From contig CAYWSL010000014.1 of the NCBI GenBank assembly GCA_964460665.1, positions 1 to 51,562 on the forward strand: a stretch of 51,562 nt of DNA, written 5' to 3'. This DNA comes from K23-9 sp964460665 (GTDB taxonomy: Bacteria > Planctomycetota > Planctomycetia > Pirellulales > Pirellulaceae). The position numbers and the translations under genes are program-made. The notes beneath the pieces are model-generated. The model made no database searches. It saw nothing but the letters and a program-made list of their open reading frames with translations, and was not told where the DNA came from. Below, piece after piece: positions 36,139-45,736 of the stretch. Each line of letters begins with the position of its first letter. Position 1 is the stretch's first letter.

Positions 36139-36558
36139 ATGCAAGACAATCTTTCGACAACGCCATCAGTGACATTCGATGAAGGTGGGCAGATTACATC
36201 CCGCCCGACTGGCGTTTGCTGTCCCAACTGCCAAACCGAACTGACGATGGGAAGCCTTCACGGGTGCGACTTTGCCGGTTGTCCGAAGTGCAATGGCATG
36301 TTGCTGCAGCAAAAGGTTTTTGCGAGCTTGGTTCCGCATTTGCGGGCGACACGATCGAATCCAAACATCATGCCGGCACCGATGGACGCAGCCCAGTTAC
36401 AGGTTCGTCGCGGATGCCCAAGTTGTTTGAAGCCGATGGAAACGTACCCCTACGCAGGCCCTGGCAACGCGGTCATCGACTCGTGCTTGCCCTGCGGCCT
36501 GATCTATCTAGACCAAGGCGAATTGACCAAGCTGGCCGTAGCACCCGGAAAGCGATAG
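36139..36558 (+). CDS. TFIIB-type zinc-ribbon protein
   Basis: The 139-residue protein contains four CxxC knuckles that pair as two zinc ribbons: CPNC with CPKC (about residues 31-55) and CPSC with CLPC (about residues 94-120). The form CGLIYLDQGEL is that of zf-TFIIB domain proteins. It could bind nucleic acid or protein; no other domain is present. It is monocistronic and its role is unknown. Confidence 0.75.
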   Translation: MQDNLSTTPSVTFDEGGQITSRPTGVCCPNCQTELTMGSLHGCDFAGCPKCNGMLLQQKVFASLVPHLRATRSNPNIMPAPMDAAQLQVRRGCPSCLKPMETYPYAGPGNAVIDSCLPCGLIYLDQGELTKLAVAPGKR

Positions 36559-36698
36559 CGCGCTTAAGTTTTGGTTGGCGTTTCCGAAGCGGTATTCAGC
36601 AGGCAACGTCCAGCTACGTTATGCTCTTTCGCAGGTTTGTGGTCCTTGAGTCTACAAACTGAGTGCAATTCTAACTCGACAAGAAAGATCGTCCCACC

Positions 36699-38930
36699 AT
36701 GAAATCCGCTCCGGTAGTTTCTCTGTTGTTGTTTGGTGTTCTAGCAAGCAACATTTCGATCGGTCCTAGTGCCGCTGACGCGGCTGATCGCCCCAACATC
36801 GTTTTCTTCTTTGCAGACGACCAAACGATCAGCACGATCGGCTGCTATGGCAATGATGTCATCAAGACACCCAACATCGACTCACTGGCACGTGGCGGCG
36901 TGCGGTTCGACAACGCGTTTGTTAGCCATTCCATTTGCTGGGTCAGCCGAACCACGATTTTGACCGGCCTGACCGGACGCGGTTACGGTATTCCTGGAAA
37001 TCGTGAAAGCGCACGTCCTGCAGCGGTTGAAAACTTGTACTCGGATTTTCTGCGTGATCATGGTTATCGCACAGGCTACTTTGGCAAGTGGCACGCCAAG
37101 ATGCCGAAAGGCTACAGAAAAGAAGACCACTTCGACGAATTGAAAGCGATCAGCCGCAACCCGTTCTACAAACCGCAACCCGATGGAACACTGCGACACG
37201 AAACAGAAGTCATCGTGGACCACGGTATCGAATTCATTAAGTCGCAGCCGAAAGACAAACCATTCGCTTTGAACATGTGGTTCAACGCCTGCCACGCCGA
37301 GGACTCTGATCGCAGGCCCGGCATCGGGCACTTTCCTTGGCCGCGCGCGGTGGACGGCATGTATGACGACATCACAATCGCGCCGCCCCGACTGAATAAC
37401 CCCGAAATTTTCAGCGCGTTGCCGAACTTCCTCAAGACAACGATCAATCGCGAACGTTTCTTTTGGCGTTGGAATACCGATGAAAAGTACCAAACGAACG
37501 TCCGCGCCTATTATCGCATGGTCAGCGGAATCGACGGTGCGATCGGCCGCTTCCGAGCCGCGTTGGAAGAAGCCGGCTTGGCTGACAACACGATCATCGT
37601 TTACTCAGCCGACAACGGTTACCACATGGGCAACCGCGGTCTCGCCGGCAAATGGTCTCACTTCGAAGAGGCGTTGCGAGTCCCGATGATCGTGTTTGAC
37701 CCACGTGTCCCAGAAGGCCAACGTGGCAAGACCAGCGATTCGATCGTGCTGAACTTGGATTTGCCCGCGACGTTCTTGGACTGGGCCGAAATTGACATCC
37801 CGGATCGTTATCAGGGACGTAGTTTCAAGCCGCTTGTTGAGTCCGAGACGCCCGCCGATTGGCGGACCGAGTCTTTTCACGAACACTTTGCAGTACGTCA
37901 TCGCATTCCGGCGTTTGAAGGAATCCGGAACGAAAAATTCAAGTACGTTCGCTACGTGGATCACGGCAATACGGAATTCTTGCACGACTTAAAGAACGAC
38001 CCGGACGAACTGGTGAACCTGGCACGTAGCGTGCAGCATCGCGATATCTTGCAGGAAATGCGCGAGCGAACGGAAGCTCGTGCGAACGAACTTGGTGGTG
38101 CGCTATTGCCACCCAAACAAAAATTCACGCTGTCGACGACACCGAACCCTGAAAGCTCCGCTCTGGTCGGCGCTGCGGCCGACAAAGATGGCTTTGTGAA
38201 TTTGATTGGCAACAAAAACATGCGTCAGTGGTCAGGCGACAAGAAGTACTGGTCGGCTAAAGACGGAGTGCTGACGGGTAAGACCGACGGTTCGTTAAAG
38301 ATGAATCGATTCATCACTTGGAAACCTTCGACGATCCGCAATTTTGAATTGAAAGTGAAGGTCAAAGTTTCGGCAGGCGGCAACAGCGGGATTCAGTATC
38401 GGGGAACGTCGCGCCCTGACCTTGGGCTGGACGTCGTTACCGGTTACCAATGTGACGTGGTGGCCAACATACCGAAGTACAACGGCATGCTGTATGAAGA
38501 AAAGGGGCGACGGATTTTGTCGCACACCGGCGAAAAAGTGGTGATCGATCCGCAGGGCCAGCCTTGGGTGATCGAAAAGATGCCGGTCAAAGAGTTCGCG
38601 GCTGACCAGTGGCATGACTATCGCGTATTGGTGAAAGGCAATCACCACCAGCATTGGATTGACGGTCATCCAACCGCTGACCTAATCGACTTGGACGAAG
38701 ACGGTCGTGCGAGCGAAGGTGTCCTGGCGATGCAAGTTCACGTCGGTCCAGCGATGACGATTCAGTTCAAAGAAATGAAGATCAAGCACCTGCCCGATGG
38801 CCTGCCAGTCCGAACAGTCGCCAACACGCCCATCCCAGCAACCGCCGTGGGCGTCCGGCCACAAGGAAAGCTGCCGAAAGACTGGAAGGCACCTGTGTAC
38901 GGCGAGCGGGTTGCCGAGCCCGCGAACTGA
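36699..38930 (+). CDS. Sulfatase fused to a DUF1080 domain
   Basis: Residues about 30-480 form a sulfatase with metal site NIVFFFADDQ, GKWHAK and SADNGYHMGNRGL. The maturation motif reads C80-W-V-S-R84, where Val replaces the usual Pro/Ala at the third position. Residues about 510-720 form a DUF1080 (3-keto-disaccharide hydrolase / concanavalin-like) domain (NSGIQYRGTSRP; GYQCDVVANIPKYNG; ADQWHDYRVLVKGNHHQHWIDG). A signal peptide is present. The fusion suggests action on sulfated glycan with a sugar-binding or sugar-cleaving module. Confidence 0.9.
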   Translation: MKSAPVVSLLLFGVLASNISIGPSAADAADRPNIVFFFADDQTISTIGCYGNDVIKTPNIDSLARGGVRFDNAFVSHSICWVSRTTILTGLTGRGYGIPGNRESARPAAVENLYSDFLRDHGYRTGYFGKWHAKMPKGYRKEDHFDELKAISRNPFYKPQPDGTLRHETEVIVDHGIEFIKSQPKDKPFALNMWFNACHAEDSDRRPGIGHFPWPRAVDGMYDDITIAPPRLNNPEIFSALPNFLKTTINRERFFWRWNTDEKYQTNVRAYYRMVSGIDGAIGRFRAALEEAGLADNTIIVYSADNGYHMGNRGLAGKWSHFEEALRVPMIVFDPRVPEGQRGKTSDSIVLNLDLPATFLDWAEIDIPDRYQGRSFKPLVESETPADWRTESFHEHFAVRHRIPAFEGIRNEKFKYVRYVDHGNTEFLHDLKNDPDELVNLARSVQHRDILQEMRERTEARANELGGALLPPKQKFTLSTTPNPESSALVGAAADKDGFVNLIGNKNMRQWSGDKKYWSAKDGVLTGKTDGSLKMNRFITWKPSTIRNFELKVKVKVSAGGNSGIQYRGTSRPDLGLDVVTGYQCDVVANIPKYNGMLYEEKGRRILSHTGEKVVIDPQGQPWVIEKMPVKEFAADQWHDYRVLVKGNHHQHWIDGHPTADLIDLDEDGRASEGVLAMQVHVGPAMTIQFKEMKIKHLPDGLPVRTVANTPIPATAVGVRPQGKLPKDWKAPVYGERVAEPAN

Positions 38931-38974
38931 TGGGTCAGTATTCAGACCTAGGCGCGGCTGATCAAAGTGAACTA

Positions 38975-41211
38975 CTAGTTGCCAACGCCTGGTGGCAATC
39001 GGGGGAACCCGCCAGGAAAGGTGCCCGGGGCCGCGCCTGGTCCGCCTGACGGCATTCCGATGGGCGATTCGCCGATGTCCTGCTTGAACAACGCGTCGCG
39101 TTCGATCTTAAGCTTCGAGTACGTGCTTTCAGGAATCACGTAGTACCAATCGGCGAAACGAGCGTTCAATTCCTTGACCTTCTCTTTGGCTTTATCCAGT
39201 TGGTCTTTTCGCTCGTCCAACTTACGTTGGTTTTCCTTGGTGATCTTTTCCTGAGCCGCTTCTAGTCGCTCCTGCTTCTCTTCCTCGGTTTCCTCTGCAT
39301 CGCCTGCAGGCGCGTCGTCAGAGGGTTTTGCGTCAGCAGGTTTCANNNNNNNNNNNNNNNNNNNNNNNNNNNNNNNNNNNNNNNNNNNNNNNNNNNNNNN
39401 NNNNNNNNNNNNNNNNNNNNNNNNNNNNNNNNNNNNNNNNNNNNNGCAGCTTCCTCTTCTTTTGCGTCATCGTCTTTCGCTTTATCCTCTGCATCTGCTT
39501 CTTCCTTGTCGTCGTCATCGGCTGGCCCAAATGCTTGGCCAGTTTCAGATGCTGATCCCTTTCCTTCCGCCTCGGTCTCGCCAGATTCCTCAGCAGGACT
39601 TTCTTCTGCAGATTCCTCGCTGGTCACTTCTTCTGCCTTCTCTGCGTTTGCTTCCTCAGCAGGCTTTTCCTCCAATGGAGCGTCTTCTTTCTTTTCTGAT
39701 TTGCCCTCATCAGGTTTTTCACCATCGGATTGTTTTTCTGCTGGCATGTCCTCGTCAGCTTTCTCCTTGGCGGCTTTTTCCTCGTCAGCTTTATCATTGT
39801 CAGGCCCTTCGTCGGTCGGTGCATCGTCACCTTCCTCGGCCTTCATTTCTTCTTTGGGCTCGCCAGCGTCTTCCTGTACTTCTGCCGCAGGCTTTTCTTC
39901 TACTTCTGCCGCAGGCTTTTCTTCTGGCGGGTTTGCCTTGGCTTGCATCGCCTCTAGCTCTTCGATGGTCGCAGGAACGGGCTTCAGTTCCGGCACAGGG
40001 ACCTTGGCCTCGTTGACTCGTGTGGTAACCAACAGATACCGGTTTACTCCACCACTGCTGGCTTCTTCGCTGTCACCTTCTTTGGTGTCTTCCTTCTTGG
40101 TCAAACCTGAAATGTTTCCAAAGCGGAGCACGTACTCAACGCCACCTTTCAAACCAACAATCAGTTCACCGTTAGCCGAGAGAATTTCAGTTTCGCCGTT
40201 GGCTCCGATCGGCACGGGATAAAAGCCTCGCTGTGCGAGTGATTCAACGGCTTTTTGGTCAGACATGAAGTCCTTGCTGGCCTTCAAGTTGGCACTCATT
40301 CCGTCGGGTTTGCGAAGCACGTTGGCGATCTTCAGGTCATCCAGTGCGCTCTCGACTTCCTTGATCTTGTCCCCATTAAGCTTCTGGTCTTCCGCAATGG
40401 CAACGACCTTGGGATCAGCCATCGGACGACCCGGCTCGAACTCACGTAGTTCGGCTAGCTTCCAATCCGTTGTTTCTTTTTCCAGGTCCGCTTCAAAGTT
40501 CTTGGCAATTGAGATGCGACCACCTTGGCCAAGCTGTGCGTTATAGTCTTTGAATTGCATGTCTTCGACTTCGATGCTGCTTAGCTTCAGCAAATCATCT
40601 TCGATCCAATCTTGGAAATTGGTCGTCAGCGGCGTGTCGTCTAGTGCCACGGCGTAAACGGGATCCTGACCGGGTTTGCGAACATAGATTTGCTCGGTGT
40701 CTTTGATTTTGTCGCCGATAATTAGCGAAGCGATCGTCTTTTGTTCTTCATTCTTGAACGTCACCAACCGGCCAACGCCTTCGTCACCAACGCTCAAGTC
40801 ATCCAGCTTGGGTTCCTTCACCCCCATGCTGCCGTGGTCTTCGACATTGGCCGGCACAACGTCCAGGACCTTCAAGTCAACCAAGGAGTTCGCAGCGTTT
40901 TTCATTTGCTCCACAGCGTCGGCCGGATAGCCTTCGCGCGACGGGATGATCCAATCACCGGTCTCGGCGTCCTTCCGCACTTCAAAATTGCTAAGCGTCC
41001 CCTGTGCCTCGTCGAACGTGACCAGTTTCATACTGGCCGCGGTCAACGGATCCTTGAACTTATTGAATAGGGGTTCACCAACGATGCCACCGCCATCAAG
41101 TGTGATGATGTCGCTTTCATCGTTTGATGCAGGCCACGCAATGAAGGTGGCGATTAAAAGTGTGACTGCGGCAACGCCACAGAAGATTCCAGTTTTTTGA
41201 CCTTCGTTCAC
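38975..41211 (-). CDS. DUF4340 protein of the Gld-type operon, cut by an assembly gap
   Basis: The likely start is GTG 41211 (VNEGQKTGIFCGVAAVTLL), giving an N-terminal membrane anchor; GTG 41283 would add 24 residues. The DUF4340 core follows (residues about 30-400), then a long Glu/Ala/Lys/Pro-rich linker (EEKPAAEV repeats) cut by 100 N, and a C-terminal coiled-coil (RKLDERKDQLDKAKEKVKEL) with a Gly/Pro end. The C-terminal piece lies in a different frame from the N-terminal piece, so the gap length is arbitrary. DUF4340 proteins accompany GldG-like proteins; here it follows the GldF-GldG-like gene. Confidence 0.85.
39346..39445. other. Assembly gap (100 N) in a low-complexity coding region
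   Basis: 100 N lie in the acidic linker of the DUF4340 protein. Coding frames on the two sides differ, which shows the length is a placeholder. A 24-nt tandem duplication (EEKPAAEV units) lies about 440 nt away, near 39882-39930. Confidence 0.95.
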
Positions 41212-41336
41212 CGTTAAGTCTCTCGCTGGTGGTGTCAGTTTGGTTTGATGTTTGCGAAGTGCGGCCGCCACGGCGGCTCGCACTTTTGATTTGCTAGTCG
41301 TTTTGATTCACGGACGCGTTTACGTCAGCCGTAAGC

Positions 41337-44246
41337 TTATTTCAGTCTTGCCTTGCTGATGTTTTCGCGTTCACGCAGTCGACGCGATGCGAACACAATC
41401 ACCCCCACAATCAATGGTGGAATGCACGGCAAAGCAACAGCCATCCATTTGACCTTGTTTTGAATCGCGGTGACTTGTTGGTCGGCTTCACGTTGGATCT
41501 TTTGCACGTTCTTTTCACGTTCGCGATCCTTCTTAACGCGGCGCACGTCCAGCAGTCGTTGCTGCTGTTCCATCACCGTTTGAAACTCGATCATCTTCGC
41601 GCGAATCTCACTTTGGCTACCCTTGCCATTCTTTTGCAATCGCTCCAAGTCTGTTCGCAACTTCTGGACTTCGGTGTCCATCTTTTCTTGCGCGACTCGC
41701 ATCTCTTCGTCGAAGTCGGTTTTGAACTTCTTGGTGCGTCGACGAACCGCCGTGCTGGCTTCTTCCTTGACCGAGTCGATCATTTTCAAGCTGGCAAAGT
41801 GCGGCTCGTGCTTGCGAACTTCGATGAAATCATCTTCGCCCGTCAGCCAGTCGATCGTGTTCAGCAAGAACGTCACGTTTTGGAACTGGAACCGCATGTC
41901 CGCCGCTTGATCGGGATCGGCCCGAATCTGCAAGAACACAGGCAGCATCACGTCGACATCAGCAATGTAGGCGACTTTGATGCCCGGCTTTGTCGATGGT
42001 TTTCCGTCTTCGCCTTCTGCGCCATCGCTTTTGGCTGCGACCGTAGTTGGCTGGCCTTCGATTGCCATAGCGATTGTTTGACGTGGCTGAACGTTTTCAA
42101 TTTGATCCAGGACGGTCGTTTCACGCGTCAGCACAGGTCGCATCTTTTCCATGTTCAGGTAACCAGCACGATTGTTGGTTGTCAGCAGCGGAGTGTGCTT
42201 CATTGTCGCACCTTCCTTGGCCGAGATCGCGCCAGTGTACAGCCCAAGCACTTGGTTCAGGCCGGACGTGATTTCGTTGTCGCTACTGATCGCATCGCCT
42301 TCCAAATCCGGCGCGTTTTGGTCGATGAAGACCCACATTGGATCGACCGCCATGTCTAGGTTGGGATACGGATTGAAGTCTTGCCATACCAGGGCGGGTT
42401 CGTAGTAGCCTTGCATGCCTGGGTTACCAGGAGCTTCAAGTTCCAGAATGTCCCACAGCTGGCGAACGTCGCCTTTTGGTTGCGGTCCGCCGCCACCGCC
42501 GAACATGCCGCCTTGCGCTTGCTTGGGTGAACCAGTGCCGGGAATGTCGCGTCGTGCGAACGGCAATGGATCCTCGAAGATCGCGACGGGCACGCCCGCC
42601 TTGATCGCTTCTAGCAATCGGTCGAACTGCGGCGGCGCCAATGACGATGGCTGCGAGGCGACGAGGGCATCGTACAAGCCGGGGGTGATCGGCGAATTCA
42701 TGTCGACCGCTTCGACTTCGTACTGCTTGGCCAATTCTTCGACGATCGGGTGTTTTTCGATCTGCTGGAACGACATGCCTTGCATCACGGCACCGCCCAT
42801 CATGCGTGCGTCGGTGGCAACAATGCCAACTCGCTTGCGTTCGCCCGTTGCAACAGTCTTGATCGAACGCACCAATTCGTACTCAACCGGAATCCCGTAC
42901 TCGAAGAACGGCACGGTCACTTTTTCCAGACCGGATCGGAACGCTGCACCTAGGATCACTTCTTTTTGTTGCGGCGACCCTTGCTCGCGGACCATTCGTG
43001 TGACCGGTTCGATCCCGAATCGCTCGGCAGCCAACGCGGCTTCGTCGCTGAACAATTCGATGTTGTCGTGCAAGTTAACTTCGATCGAGTTGCCTTTGCT
43101 GGACGCCTTGCTACCAAATTCTTTCAGCAAGCTAAGCAATTCGTAGCGAGTCCGTGCGTACTGTTCGGGGACATCGCTGCTGATGAATGCGTCGATTTTG
43201 ATTGGCCGATTAGGCTCCAGTTCTTCGATCATTCGCACCGTAGCGGGCGCCAACGAGCTGACTTGGTTTTCCGTCATGTCGGCGCGGACAATGTCACGTG
43301 TGCGGAAGATCGTGACGGCAGCTGCGGTCACTAGAATCAAGGCACCGATCCGCAGTAGGTAATGCCAAGCCATCGTGTTTCCATCTTTGCCACCGGTCCA
43401 GTGTCGGCGGCCGATCAACACCATGCAGGCGTAAAGCGCGACCACGGTGACCAGGATGAAGTAAATCACCGACGAGATACTGATCACCCCGCGACCAAAG
43501 TCATCGAAGGTTCTGGCGATGCCGCTGTCCTGGATGGCTTGAGCAAAGTTTATGCCCATGATGTCACGGTCGGGGATGACCGATCCGGCCAAGGAAGCGA
43601 ACGCTAGCGGAGCGTTGAACAGGGCTCCCAAAATGAAGCCGACCGTCAGGTTACCCGTTAGGAACGACGCGACCATGCCGATCGCGATCATGGTCAGACC
43701 GACAAACCAGTAACCCAAGTAAGTGGTGAAAAGCAGTCCGGTGTCCACTTCGCCTTCAGTCAAAACCGCTAGCGTCACCGCAGTGCTGATTTGGCTGAAC
43801 AACAACGACGATGTGAAAATCATCGCGGCAGCCATGTATTTACCGATCACGATGTCAAAGTCGTCGGCCGGCAGAGTCAGCAGCAGTTCGTCGGTTCCCT
43901 GTCGCTTTTCTTCCGCCCAGATACTCATTGTGATCGCCGGGATGAAGACCAGCATGATCCACGGGTACCAGTAGTTCAGCTGATCTAGCGTCGCCAAGTT
44001 CTGATTAAAGAACTCGTACGGCCAGAACGCGGCCAGCGATGTCAGGAACACAAAGATACACAGGAAGACGTATCCGGTTGGGTTGCTGAAGTAGGCGAAG
44101 AAGTTTCGCTTCATCACTGCAAACGCAGCTCGCTTGGTACCCGCCAAAACGGCGATCAAGGCAAGCAAAACACAAAGGAAAATTGCGTCAAAGATCAACA
44201 AGTTCAACAACGCAAACATGACATTGTTAAGGACTGAGTCTTGCAT
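41337..44246 (-). CDS. GldF-GldG-like fusion: ABC-2 permease and periplasmic GldG domain
   Basis: The N-terminal half (residues about 1-300) is an ABC-2 permease with about seven membrane segments (FSNPTGYVFLCIFVFL; AEEKRQGTDELLLTLP). From about residue 300, after one more helix, comes a GldG-like extracytoplasmic domain (RADMTENQVSSLAPATVRMI; RPIKIDAFISSDVPEQYART; VGIVATDARMMGG), then a coiled-coil and a final membrane segment near residue 945. In Bacteroidetes GldF and GldG are separate gliding genes; here they are one 969-residue protein. It lies between the GldA-like ATPase and DUF4340 genes. Confidence 0.88.
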   Translation of the reverse strand: MQDSVLNNVMFALLNLLIFDAIFLCVLLALIAVLAGTKRAAFAVMKRNFFAYFSNPTGYVFLCIFVFLTSLAAFWPYEFFNQNLATLDQLNYWYPWIMLVFIPAITMSIWAEEKRQGTDELLLTLPADDFDIVIGKYMAAAMIFTSSLLFSQISTAVTLAVLTEGEVDTGLLFTTYLGYWFVGLTMIAIGMVASFLTGNLTVGFILGALFNAPLAFASLAGSVIPDRDIMGINFAQAIQDSGIARTFDDFGRGVISISSVIYFILVTVVALYACMVLIGRRHWTGGKDGNTMAWHYLLRIGALILVTAAAVTIFRTRDIVRADMTENQVSSLAPATVRMIEELEPNRPIKIDAFISSDVPEQYARTRYELLSLLKEFGSKASSKGNSIEVNLHDNIELFSDEAALAAERFGIEPVTRMVREQGSPQQKEVILGAAFRSGLEKVTVPFFEYGIPVEYELVRSIKTVATGERKRVGIVATDARMMGGAVMQGMSFQQIEKHPIVEELAKQYEVEAVDMNSPITPGLYDALVASQPSSLAPPQFDRLLEAIKAGVPVAIFEDPLPFARRDIPGTGSPKQAQGGMFGGGGGPQPKGDVRQLWDILELEAPGNPGMQGYYEPALVWQDFNPYPNLDMAVDPMWVFIDQNAPDLEGDAISSDNEITSGLNQVLGLYTGAISAKEGATMKHTPLLTTNNRAGYLNMEKMRPVLTRETTVLDQIENVQPRQTIAMAIEGQPTTVAAKSDGAEGEDGKPSTKPGIKVAYIADVDVMLPVFLQIRADPDQAADMRFQFQNVTFLLNTIDWLTGEDDFIEVRKHEPHFASLKMIDSVKEEASTAVRRRTKKFKTDFDEEMRVAQEKMDTEVQKLRTDLERLQKNGKGSQSEIRAKMIEFQTVMEQQQRLLDVRRVKKDREREKNVQKIQREADQQVTAIQNKVKWMAVALPCIPPLIVGVIVFASRRLRERENISKARLK

Positions 44247-44404
44247 GACAGAAAATCGTTTTTAGAAAAAAGGCAATCTTGTGGGGTGAGGCCGAAGCGA
44301 AACCAACCGCTTTGGGCCAACAACTGCAAGCCAAGCTTGCGGTCAAAACTGTAGTGTCCAGACGTGTGATCAGGCCTGCGTGGGCAGAGCCAGATTGGTG
44401 ACGT

Positions 44405-45154
44405 CTAAATATGCGAACCTTGTGTCAGCGTGTGGAACGCTTCGTCCAAGTTCTCTTTGCCGTGCTCGCGCAGGCCTTCGACGCTGCCGTCGTAGACCAG
44501 TCGACCTTCGTTAATCATTACGACGCGGTCAGCCATCGCTTCGACTTCTTGCAGAATGTGCGTGCTAAGCAAAATCGTCTTCGTTTCACTCAGCTTTTTC
44601 ATCGTTCGACGCACGCCTCGAACTTGGTTGGGGTCCAAGCCGGCCGTGGGTTCGTCCATGATCAGCACGTCCGGTTCGTGCAACAACGCTTGGCTCATGC
44701 CGACACGTTGCTTGAAACCCTTGGACAGTTTGCTGATCGGTTTGTAGACCACTGACGACAGGTCACAGATGTCGATCACGGCATCAATGCGATCTTTTTT
44801 TGCCGCCGACGGTAACCCTCGTGCGTCAGCGAAAAAGCTAAGCATGCTCATGGGCGTCATTTCCATGTACAGCGGCCCGGACTCAGGCAAGTACCCCAAG
44901 TGCCGGCTGCCTTCGATTCGGTTTTCCATCATGTTGTAGCCGGCGATTTTCGCTTCGCCTTGGCTAGGTGCGATGTAACCGGTCAGCATTTTCATGGTCG
45001 TGCTTTTGCCGGCCCCGTTTGGGCCCAGGAAGGCGACCAGTTCGCCTTCGTGCACGTTAAAGCTGACATCGCGAGAGGCCGCGAACGGGCCATAAAACTT
45101 GCTCAGCCCGATCGCTTCGATCATCGGGCGTCTTGACTCGTTGGGGGTCGTCAT
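44405..45154 (-). CDS. GldA-like ABC transporter ATP-binding protein
   Basis: The 249-residue ATPase energises the ABC-2 permease encoded next. Walker A is GPNGAGKST, the signature reads LSKGFKQRVG (variant of LSGGQ), Walker B is VLIMDEPTAGLDP, and the H-loop is LLSTHILQEVE. Such ATPases serve export or membrane-protein assembly. The spacer to the GldF-GldG-like gene is 158 nt with a small hairpin (44326-44340). Two DnaA boxes lie upstream. Confidence 0.92.
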   Translation of the reverse strand: MTTPNESRRPMIEAIGLSKFYGPFAASRDVSFNVHEGELVAFLGPNGAGKSTTMKMLTGYIAPSQGEAKIAGYNMMENRIEGSRHLGYLPESGPLYMEMTPMSMLSFFADARGLPSAAKKDRIDAVIDICDLSSVVYKPISKLSKGFKQRVGMSQALLHEPDVLIMDEPTAGLDPNQVRGVRRTMKKLSETKTILLSTHILQEVEAMADRVVMINEGRLVYDGSVEGLREHGKENLDEAFHTLTQGSHI

Positions 45155-45223
45155 TGAGAGATCCAGAAGGGACGCAGTCTACGAGTTGGTGATCTTGGTG
45201 TTCACTATGTTACTGAGCGCCAG

Positions 45224-45249
45224 TTATCCACAGGAAGCTGTTATCCACA
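45224..45249 (+). promoter_or_regulatory. Two consensus DnaA boxes upstream of the Gld-type operon
   Basis: Perfect ttatccaca occurs at 45224-45232 and 45241-45249, 17 nt apart in direct repeat (shared context gttatccacagga), in the 294-nt spacer between the operon and the small gene at 45449. An A/T-rich run with ttttttt lies at about 45337-45350. DnaA could bind here to control the operon or titrate DnaA; an origin is not shown. Confidence 0.55.
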
Positions 45250-45448
45250 GGACGCTGTGCGCAACCAGTAAGGTAACGAAAAACATAACGTTCGCTACCG
45301 ATACGCGACTGGATCAGGCCGAGTTCGCGAGGAAAGATAATTTTTTTAGAAGGATCGTTCGGCCACATCCATGATAGAAACGTAGGCCAGGACAGATGTA
45401 TAGACCGGGGGACGCATTATAGAGGCGGGGAACCTGGCCGACGGAAAG

Positions 45449-45628
45449 CTACTTCCAGCCTTCGCGTTCGATGATTACATCGGCCCCAGGGGTCATGCGG
45501 CGAAGCTTGCGGATCGCTTCGGACTTGTCCATCGTGCCCTTCTTCACTCGAGCGATGATGTTGGCAGTCTTTTTACGGCGTGTTCTTAGGCGTTTGATTT
45601 CGCGAACTCGTTCGATTCCGGCAGTCAT
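45449..45628 (-). CDS. Small basic protein (59 aa)
   Basis: ATG 45628 with ggag 8 nt upstream opens a clean 59-codon frame. The product is highly basic (ERVREIKRLRTRRKKTANII) with RRMTPGADVIIEREGW at its end. I recall similar short proteins as a planctomycete family (possibly DUF6800), but cannot confirm the assignment. It lies 108 nt downstream of topA on the same strand, so it may be co-transcribed. The charge suggests RNA or DNA contact. Confidence 0.75.
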   Translation of the reverse strand: MTAGIERVREIKRLRTRRKKTANIIARVKKGTMDKSEAIRKLRRMTPGADVIIEREGWK

Positions 45629-45736
45629 ATTTTCTCCAAAGGAATGGTTTTTCAGGTGTTTTAATAATCCATCCGCCCCGCCGTGGCAACTCGTTTCCCG
45701 GCTCGGAGCGGCAGTTGGACGCTGATCAACGGTGCT

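Noticed and set aside
39506..40222. Long plus-strand frames opposite the DUF4340 linker
   Set aside because: Ser/Ala/Phe-rich translation is the mirror of Glu/Ala/Lys-rich coding sequence on the minus strand.
42415..43146. 243-codon plus-strand frame inside the GldF-GldG-like gene
   Set aside because: Antisense shadow of a strongly supported gene.
45155..45448. Replication origin from two DnaA boxes
   Set aside because: Only two boxes, and no dnaA, dnaN, gyrB or gidA nearby; reported as a binding site only.
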